A stretch of 6,759 bases of DNA from an uncultured Lachnospiraceae bacterium (GTDB lineage: Bacteria > Bacillota > Clostridia > Lachnospirales > Lachnospiraceae). A model generated the notes under the pieces. That model was not told the DNA's origin. It saw only the letters and a program-made list of their open reading frames with translations, and ran no database searches. The stretch covers positions 1 to 6,759 of the forward strand of contig CASGVX010000117.1 of NCBI GenBank assembly GCA_949346185.1. Reading direction: 5' to 3'. Made by a program: the position numbers and the translations under genes. Below are positions 5,894-6,759 of the stretch, in pieces. Position 1 is the stretch's first letter, and every line of letters begins with the position of its first letter.

Positions 5894-6556
5894 TCATGGG
5901 GTGTCCGTTGTGAAACGGTATCCCACCTTGTAGATGGACTCTATATTCTGCTCCAAACCAGCCTTTTTCCGAAGCCTTTGCACATGCAGATCCACTGTTC
6001 GGCTGTCTCCCAGATAATTGCTCTGCCATACATGCTCGTAGATGCTTTCCCTGTACAGTGCCACGTTTGGATTGCGGACGAAGAGGAGGAGGAGGTCAAA
6101 CTCCTTGTATGTGAGTTTTAGAGGAATGCCCTTTTTCGCCACAGTCCGGGAGGCGATATCTATGTGCAGGTCTAGGACGTCTATAGTCTTTGCCAGTTTG
6201 TCAAATCGCCGGAGGACATTTTCTACTCTGGCCAGCAGTTCCAATACCTCGAAGGGCTTGGTAATGTAATCCTCTGCCCCGGCTCGGAGTCCCCGTACCT
6301 TGTCTGCGGTCTCTCCTTTTGCAGTAAGGAAGATTACCGGAAGATGGATGTCTTTTGCGTAATCCAGCAATTCATATCCGTCAATTTCCGGCAGCATGAT
6401 ATCCAGCAGGCATAGGTCGTAATTTTCCGCCAGCATTTGATCGGCGGCATCCTGCCCATCGTAGCACACTTGGCAGTGATAGCCAGCGCTTTTCAAACTC
6501 ATTTTTATCAAATTCGCAATTGGTTCCTCGTCTTCAACAATCAATATTTTATTCAT
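5894..6556 (-). CDS. OmpR/PhoB-family response regulator
   Basis: The 220-residue protein has a receiver domain (about 1-118) with acidic pocket Glu8-Asp9, phosphoacceptor Asp52 in LCLLDIMLPEIDG, switch Thr78 and Lys100 in ITKPFE. The winged-helix DNA-binding domain (about 126-217) has LTYKEFDLL (148-156), recognition helix region SRTVDLHVQRLRKK (185-198) and wing YKVGYRF (209-215). All key residues are present. It is the first gene of the minus-strand operon and surely the partner of the downstream kinase. Start 6556 is chosen because MNKILIVEDE is the normal family start; in-frame ATGs at 6586 and 6601 would add up to 15 unrelated residues and lack ribosome binding sites. Its own GGAGG (6570-6574) is 13 bases away, longer than ideal. 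Likely targets are its own promoter and cell-wall genes such as the VanY-like enzyme (inference). Confidence 0.95.
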   Translation of the reverse strand: MNKILIVEDEEPIANLIKMSLKSAGYHCQVCYDGQDAADQMLAENYDLCLLDIMLPEIDGYELLDYAKDIHLPVIFLTAKGETADKVRGLRAGAEDYITKPFEVLELLARVENVLRRFDKLAKTIDVLDLHIDIASRTVAKKGIPLKLTYKEFDLLLLFVRNPNVALYRESIYEHVWQSNYLGDSRTVDLHVQRLRKKAGLEQNIESIYKVGYRFTTDTP

Positions 6557-6569
6557 AATGCTATTGGCG

Positions 6570-6574
6570 CCTCC
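6570..6574 (-). promoter_or_regulatory. Ribosome binding site of the response regulator, unusually distant
   Basis: GGAGG inside GGGAGGCGCC lies 13 bases before ATG 6556, against the usual 5-10. It is the only candidate site. The spacing may limit translation, or the intervening bases may fold. Confidence 0.5.
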
Positions 6575-6626
6575 CTGCCTTATCATAGTATTGCTCGTCA
6601 TTCATCTTTGTGGCTCGTGAGTAATA

Positions 6627-6654
6627 ACTATAGGATAACATATTTTTGTATCAA
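6627..6654 (-). promoter_or_regulatory. Sigma-A-like promoter of the regulator-kinase-VanY operon
   Basis: On the minus strand, TTGATA (6649-6654) and TATAGT (6627-6632) are separated by 16 bases; each matches the consensus in 5 of 6 positions. Transcription would start near 6620, leaving a leader of about 64 bases before the regulator ATG. Confidence 0.6.
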
Positions 6655-6663
6655 AGATGTATC
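6647..6663 (-). promoter_or_regulatory. Direct repeat with 11-base period, candidate response-regulator binding site
   Basis: GATACA occurs twice on the minus strand (6658-6663 and 6647-6652), exactly 11 bases apart, overlapping the -35 element. A weaker third copy (GAAGCA, 6669-6674, 4 of 6) keeps the same phase. One-helical-turn direct repeats are what OmpR/PhoB-type regulators bind, so autoregulation is plausible. Confidence 0.4.
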
Positions 6664-6679
6664 GAAATTGCTTCCGCCT

Positions 6680-6694
6680 ATCCCATGAAGGGAT
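6680..6694. repeat. Short inverted repeat upstream of the operon promoter
   Basis: ATCCC and GGGAT flank a 5-base centre, about 26 bases upstream of the -35 element. It could be an operator half-site pair or chance; arms are only 5 bp. Confidence 0.25.
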
Positions 6695-6705
6695 GAATGG
6701 CTTTG

Positions 6706-6722
6706 AACAGTAAGGGACTGTT
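6706..6722. repeat. Inverted repeat AACAGT-N5-ACTGTT at the window edge
   Basis: Two perfect 6-base arms around AAGGG, followed on the plus strand by an A-rich stretch. The run of T lies before the hairpin on the minus strand and no T-run follows it on either strand, so it is not a terminator. It may be an operator, or the right arm may belong to a mobile-element end starting near 6714. Confidence 0.3.
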
Positions 6723-6759
6723 AAAAAATAACTTTGCATTTTGCGTAAACTGGAATTTT

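Noticed and set aside
5556..6269. Plus-strand open frames opposite the kinase and regulator
   Set aside because: Low-complexity shadow translations of strongly supported minus-strand genes.
2574..6601. A vancomycin-resistance (vanG-like) cluster
   Set aside because: Regulator, kinase and VanY-type enzyme are present, but no ligase, VanX, VanT racemase or VanZ is in the window.
1..6759. CRISPR array, tRNA, rRNA or known riboswitch
   Set aside because: No regular repeat-spacer pattern, no tRNA-like cloverleaf and no recognised riboswitch core were seen on either strand by eye.

Overview
The window looks like chromosomal DNA from a spore-forming Clostridia-type Firmicute, most plausibly Lachnospiraceae. 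This is inferred from protein style, strong AAGGAG/GAGG ribosome binding sites, and a conserved mrnC-rlmB-sigH housekeeping order. It holds two converging gene groups that meet at one shared hairpin terminator near position 2558.

Plus strand, 1-2532: the C-terminal half of an EamA/DMT-type transporter runs in from outside the window and overlaps mrnC (Mini-ribonuclease III, 23S rRNA maturation). A 196-base spacer with a GC-rich hairpin follows. Then come rlmB (TrmH/SpoU-type 23S rRNA 2'-O-ribose methyltransferase) and sigH (sigma factor for entry into sporulation and stationary phase). In Bacillus a yacP gene lies between rlmB and sigH; here the two are adjacent.

Minus strand, 6654 down to 2574: a sigma-A-like promoter overlaps an 11-base-period direct repeat that could bind the operon's own regulator. 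It precedes an OmpR-family response regulator, a 153-base spacer with a strong hairpin, a membrane histidine kinase, a membrane-anchored extracytoplasmic protein of unknown function (its start overlaps the kinase gene by 17 bases), and a membrane-anchored VanY-type D,D-carboxypeptidase. The layout suggests a cell-envelope stress or peptidoglycan-remodelling circuit. The kinase, perhaps helped by the unknown protein, would sense something outside the membrane; the regulator would drive the operon; and VanY would trim D-Ala from peptidoglycan stems. No D-Ala-D-Lac/Ser ligase, racemase or VanX is present, so the sequence does not support a glycopeptide-resistance claim.

The least understood parts are the unknown third protein of the operon, the 11-base repeat at the promoter, and the two non-terminator hairpins (1016-1044 and 5812-5847). 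The last ~45 bases (6714-6759) hold no gene and could be the edge of a neighbouring element, but this is weak.
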